Below, one piece after another: positions 59,911-64,000 of a DNA stretch of 64,000 bases. Origin of the DNA: Paracidovorax oryzae ATCC 19882. GTDB lineage: Bacteria; Pseudomonadota; Gammaproteobacteria; Burkholderiales; Burkholderiaceae_C. The first letter of the stretch is position 1. Each line of letters begins with the position of its first letter. Below the pieces are notes generated by a model, which saw only the letters and a list, made by a program, of their open reading frames with translations, ran no database searches and was not told where the DNA came from. The stretch covers positions 1-64,000 of the forward strand of contig NZ_JMKU01000023.1 of NCBI RefSeq assembly GCF_000687165.1, read 5' to 3'. The translations under genes and the position numbers were made by a program.

Positions 59911-61386
59911 TCAGGCCGGATCGAGCGGGAACACCGGCCGTCGCACGTTCCTGAACGGAAACAGCGCGTAGTTGGAGCTCGTCACCCCGGTGGGACTGTC
60001 GCATTCGACCAGCGCGTGCGAGAGCGGCACGAACACCGGGCGGCAATACATGCGCGACTTGAGCAGCACGAAGCGGTGGGCCGCCGGGTCCACGCCCACG
60101 CAGGAGAAAACACCCAGGTCCCAGGGCTCGTGGGTGCGCTCGGTGACCACGATGCGCGCCGTGCCCGTGTCGAACAGCACGGTGCGGCCCATGGCGCAGC
60201 GCTGGCCGGTGTAGATGGGGCCGGTGACGGTGTATTCGCCGTCGCTGATGGCGGCCACCGTGCCCTCGACGGCGACTGGCTCCTTGGCCACGCCGAGCTG
60301 CGTGAGCGGCACCTTGTTGCCCAGGCGCACGGTGGTGCGGGCGCCCACGCCGGCCGCGATCAGTTCGGCCACCGCTTCGGGGTCGCACAGCGGGCCCACG
60401 GCGATGTCTTCCAGTCCTTCGGCCAGGGCGGCCTGCAGCACGTCCATGGAGTCGCAGGTGCCGCCGGACATGCAGTTGTCGCTGTGGTCCAGCAGCAGCA
60501 CCGGACGGTCCGCGCCGTCGGCCAGGGCCCGGGCGCGCTGCAGGGATGCGCCCAGCGGTTCGCTGTCGTAGACGAATTCCGCGCGCTCCTCCCAGATCGC
60601 TGCGGCGATGCGGTCCGCGGCGGCCTGGGCCGGTGCAGGATCATCGGCATCGGCGGTGACGACCACGCTCATGCAGGGCGCCTCGATGTCGGCGAGCGAG
60701 AAGCCCGCGAACACCGTGGCGGCCGGAATGCCCTCGGCTTCGGCCGCGCGCGCCGCGTCCACCGCGCGCAGCATCGCGCCCTGCAGCGTGGTGCTGCGCA
60801 GCGTGTGGCCCATCATGGGCAGGGGGTGCCAGCGCACGGTGTAGCGCGCCCGGCCCTGCAGCATGTCCAGCAGCAGGCGGCCGGCGTGCTCGCCGGTTTC
60901 GTACATGTCGATGTGCGGATAGGTCTTGAAGCCCACCATCACGTCGGCGTGGGCGACCATCTTGGGCGTGATGTTGCCGTGCAGGTCCAGCGCCACGGCC
61001 ACGGGCACGCCCGGCGCGGCCGCGCGCACGCGCTCCAGCAGGTCGCCTTCGCCGTCGGGGCTGTTCTCGGCCACCATGGCGCCGTGCAGGTCGAGCAGGA
61101 TGGCGTCGCAGCCGGGAGCGGCTTCCACGATGCGGCGGGTGAGTTCGTCGTAGGCGGCGGCATGCACCGGGCCGCTGGGGTTGGCCATGGCCGAGACGGG
61201 CGTCACCATCTCGGCGTCCAGGCTCCGGGCCAGGTCGATGAAGGCCGCCATGGCGGTGCGCATGCCCAGGTTGTCCTGCAGCGCCTCCTGCCCATAGCGG
61301 GGCGAGAAGGCTTCCAGCGGCGTGGGCACGGGCGAGAAGGTGTTGGTCTCGTGGTTGAGCCGCGCGATCAGGAGTTTCAGGGTCAT
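59911..61386 (-). CDS. M81-family metallopeptidase (MlrC-like)
   Basis: A 491-residue protein of the M81 family, which includes MlrC of microcystin degradation. Features are ARLNHETNTFSPVPTPLEAF at the N terminus, LLDLHGAMVAE and VALDLHGNITPKMV (metal ligands), LLLDHSDNCMSGGTCDSMDV and a C-terminal domain. The physiological substrate is probably a small peptide or amide, not known here. It overlaps the carbamoylase-type gene by 4 bp. Confidence 0.9.
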   Translation of the reverse strand: MTLKLLIARLNHETNTFSPVPTPLEAFSPRYGQEALQDNLGMRTAMAAFIDLARSLDAEMVTPVSAMANPSGPVHAAAYDELTRRIVEAAPGCDAILLDLHGAMVAENSPDGEGDLLERVRAAAPGVPVAVALDLHGNITPKMVAHADVMVGFKTYPHIDMYETGEHAGRLLLDMLQGRARYTVRWHPLPMMGHTLRSTTLQGAMLRAVDAARAAEAEGIPAATVFAGFSLADIEAPCMSVVVTADADDPAPAQAAADRIAAAIWEERAEFVYDSEPLGASLQRARALADGADRPVLLLDHSDNCMSGGTCDSMDVLQAALAEGLEDIAVGPLCDPEAVAELIAAGVGARTTVRLGNKVPLTQLGVAKEPVAVEGTVAAISDGEYTVTGPIYTGQRCAMGRTVLFDTGTARIVVTERTHEPWDLGVFSCVGVDPAAHRFVLLKSRMYCRPVFVPLSHALVECDSPTGVTSSNYALFPFRNVRRPVFPLDPA

Positions 61387-62636
61387 GCCGCGACCCCCGC
61401 GCTGCGCAGCATGGCGTGCAGCAGCACGTTGCAGCCGGCCTCCAGGTGCTCGGGCTCGGCGTCTTCGATCTCGTTGTGGCTGATGCCGTCCGCGCACGGC
61501 ACGAAGACCATGGCCGTGGGCGCCAGGCGTGCGAGGTACACGGCATCGTGTCCGGCGCCGCTCACCACGTCCATGGCGGTATAGCCCAGCGCGGCCGCGT
61601 CGGCGCGCACACCTTCCACCAGTTCGGGGGTGAACGGCTGCGGCGGGAAGTACACCACCTGCTCCACCGCCATCGGGGTGCGGCGGGCCGCGCCGATGCG
61701 TTCGCAGGCCGCGCGCAGGGCGGCGTCCATCTGCAGCAGCACCGCGTCGTCGGGGGCGCGCAGGTCCACCGTCATGCGCACGCTGCCGGGAATCACGTTG
61801 CGCGAGCTCGGGAACACCTCCAGCACGCCCACCGTGCCGCGGGCGTGCGGCGCATGCGCCAGCGCGATGCGGTTCACTTCTTCCACCAGGGCGCTGGCGG
61901 CCAGCAGCGCGTCGCGGCGCAGGTCCATGGGCGTCGGGCCCGCGTGCGCTTCCATGCCCTGCACGGTCACGTCGTACCAGCGCTGACCGAGGGCGCCCTG
62001 CACCACGCCGATCACGCAACCGTTGGCTTCCAGCACCGGCCCCTGCTCGATGTGCGCCTCGAAATACGCGCCCACCGCGGGCGTGGGGGTGGCCTCACCG
62101 GCATAGCCGATGGCGGCGAGCGCCTCGGCCACGCTGGTGCCCTGGCCGTCGCGCTGCGCGAGCGCATGCTCCAGGGTGAAGGCGCCGGCGAAGACGCCCG
62201 AGCCCATCATCACGGGCACGAAGCGCGAGCCTTCCTCGTTGGTCCACACGGCGACCTCGATCGGGGCGTCGGTCTCGATGCCCGCGTCGTTCAGGCTGCG
62301 CACCACCTCCAGGCCGGCCAGCACGCCGTAGTTGCCGTCGAACTTGCCGCCGGTGGGCTGGGTGTCGATGTGGCTGCCGGTCATCACGGGCGGCAGGGCG
62401 TCGTTGCGCCCGGCGCGGCGCACGAAGATGTTGCCGATGGCATCGATGCGCACGCTGCAGCCAGCCTCGCGCGCCCAGCGCACGAACAGGTCGCGGCCCT
62501 CTCCGTCCAGCGCGGTGAGCGCCAGCCGGCACACGCCGCCCTTCGGCGTGGCGCCGATGCGCGCCAGGTCCATCAGCGATTGCCACAGCCGCGCGCCGTT
62601 CACGCGGGCCTGCAGCGCAGGGGGGGAAGTCTTCAT
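61383..62636 (-). CDS. Zn-dependent amidohydrolase (hydantoinase/carbamoylase family, M20-like)
   Basis: A 417-residue enzyme of the allantoate amidohydrolase / N-carbamoyl-L-amino-acid hydrolase family. Metal-site motifs are TGSHIDTQPTGGKFDGNYG, AVWTNEEGSRF and EAHIEQGPVLE; the dimerisation domain has GMEAHAGPTPMDLRRDAL, and the last ligand lies in DGISHNEIE. It removes carbamoyl or similar groups from amino-acid derivatives. The neighbours (M81 peptidase, branched-chain-type ABC transporter) suggest uptake and breakdown of one compound class. Confidence 0.9.
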   Translation of the reverse strand: MKTSPPALQARVNGARLWQSLMDLARIGATPKGGVCRLALTALDGEGRDLFVRWAREAGCSVRIDAIGNIFVRRAGRNDALPPVMTGSHIDTQPTGGKFDGNYGVLAGLEVVRSLNDAGIETDAPIEVAVWTNEEGSRFVPVMMGSGVFAGAFTLEHALAQRDGQGTSVAEALAAIGYAGEATPTPAVGAYFEAHIEQGPVLEANGCVIGVVQGALGQRWYDVTVQGMEAHAGPTPMDLRRDALLAASALVEEVNRIALAHAPHARGTVGVLEVFPSSRNVIPGSVRMTVDLRAPDDAVLLQMDAALRAACERIGAARRTPMAVEQVVYFPPQPFTPELVEGVRADAAALGYTAMDVVSGAGHDAVYLARLAPTAMVFVPCADGISHNEIEDAEPEHLEAGCNVLLHAMLRSAGVAA

Positions 62637-62671
62637 GTCCACGGTGGATGATCCTGAATGGGGTTCGGGGG

Positions 62672-63372
<701 letters not shown>

Positions 63373-63376
<4 letters not shown>

Positions 63377-64000
63377 GCCTTGCCTCCGGTGATCATGTTG
63401 CCCAGGTAGGCGCTGCGCACGCGCTCGTCGCTGCGGATCGCGTGCGGATGGCCCTCGGCCAGCACGCGGCCCTGCTGCATGACGGTGACGGTGTCGGAGA
63501 TGTCCATCACGATGTTCATGTTGTGCTCGATGAGCACCACGGTGTGCTCATCCTTCAGGCCCTGGATCAGCCGCTTCATGTCGTCCAGGTCGTCGATGCC
63601 CATGCCCGAGGTGGGCTCGTCCAGGAAGATCGCCTTCGGGCCCGCGGCCAGCGCCATGCCCACTTCCAGCCGGCGCTGCTGGCCGTGTGAGAGGTTGCCC
63701 ACGGGCGTGTCGGCATGGCGTTCCAGCCCCAGCCGCGCCAGCACGCGGGCCACCACGTCGGCACGGGAGCGGGCGCCCACGGGCGCGCTCCAGCAGTTGA
63801 GCGCCTGCGCGGGCGCCGTGCCCTGCGCGGCCAGCCGCAGGTTCTCGCGCACCGGCAGCGTGAGAAACAGGCTCGTCACCTGGAACGAGCGCGCCATGCC
63901 GCGCTGCACGCGGCGGTGGTCCGGCTCGCGCGTCACGTCGTGGCCGTCGAACACGATGCGCCCGCCGCTCACCGCCTTGGTGCCGGTGAGCATGTGGAAC
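63373..64000 (-). CDS. livG: ABC transporter ATP-binding protein, LivG type (N terminus cut by window edge)
   Basis: About 208 residues of the C-terminal portion are visible. GMARSFQVTSLFLTLPVREN (Q-loop region), the signature LSHGQQRRLEVGMAL, Walker B AIFLDEPTSGM and ALIEHNMNIVMDISD-like (reads VVLIEHNMNIVMDISD) identify the LivG/BraF branch. The Walker A part lies beyond base 64000. It is translationally coupled to livF. Confidence 0.9.

Overview
The window looks like the replication-origin region of a high-GC betaproteobacterium of the family Comamonadaceae, most likely an Acidovorax/Paracidovorax-type organism. This is inferred from the gene set, the gene order (gyrB-dnaN-dnaA facing away from rpmH-rnpA-yidD-yidC-mnmE) and the protein sequences; no database search was possible. 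Genes run outward in both directions from an intergenic region at 9717-10080, which carries a perfect DnaA box and is the best oriC candidate.

Layout. 1-4155: an accessory/defence patch beside gyrB, with an edge-truncated IS5-type transposase, a nucleotidyltransferase/HEPN pair with a likely operator, a type I restriction specificity subunit without hsdM or hsdR in view, and an Abi_2 protein. 4309-16195: the replication and membrane-insertion core (gyrB, dnaN, dnaA, oriC, rpmH, rnpA, yidD, yidC), a peptide-binding protein and mnmE. 16295-26585: a cyclic-nucleotide-binding protein, a conserved hypothetical, a PepSY-flavodoxin-reductase fusion with a Fur box, apt, a cation/proton antiporter, and kdsD-kdsC-lptC followed by a short-chain dehydrogenase. 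26689-27847: two tandem RRM proteins with glycine-rich tails.

28100-30722 holds two riboswitch-controlled units: a yybP-ykoY (Mn2+) element before a GDT1-family transporter, and a SAM-II element plus terminator-like hairpin before metX-metW. 30844-41456 holds two GGDEF proteins, an ethanolamine utilisation locus (eat-eutB-eutC with a divergent AraC-type regulator), an M20 peptidase, an MFS transporter and a small secreted protein. 41580-49735 is an operon-like run amgK-like, rsmE, jetA, jetB, jetC, jetD, the last four forming a Wadjet (MksBEFG-like) SMC system. 49826-54526 is lptD-surA-rsmA.

54527-64000: a repeat-containing gap, a barstar/secreted ribonuclease pair, maeB, a two-gene unit that looks like an orphan Tae1-type amidase effector with a periplasmic immunity partner, and the end of an amide/peptide catabolic cluster (M81 peptidase, carbamoylase-type amidohydrolase, livF, livG) that leaves the window. 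The most interesting items are the Wadjet operon coupled to rsmE, the Tae1-like pair, the SAM-II element with its own terminator, and the orphan hsdS island.
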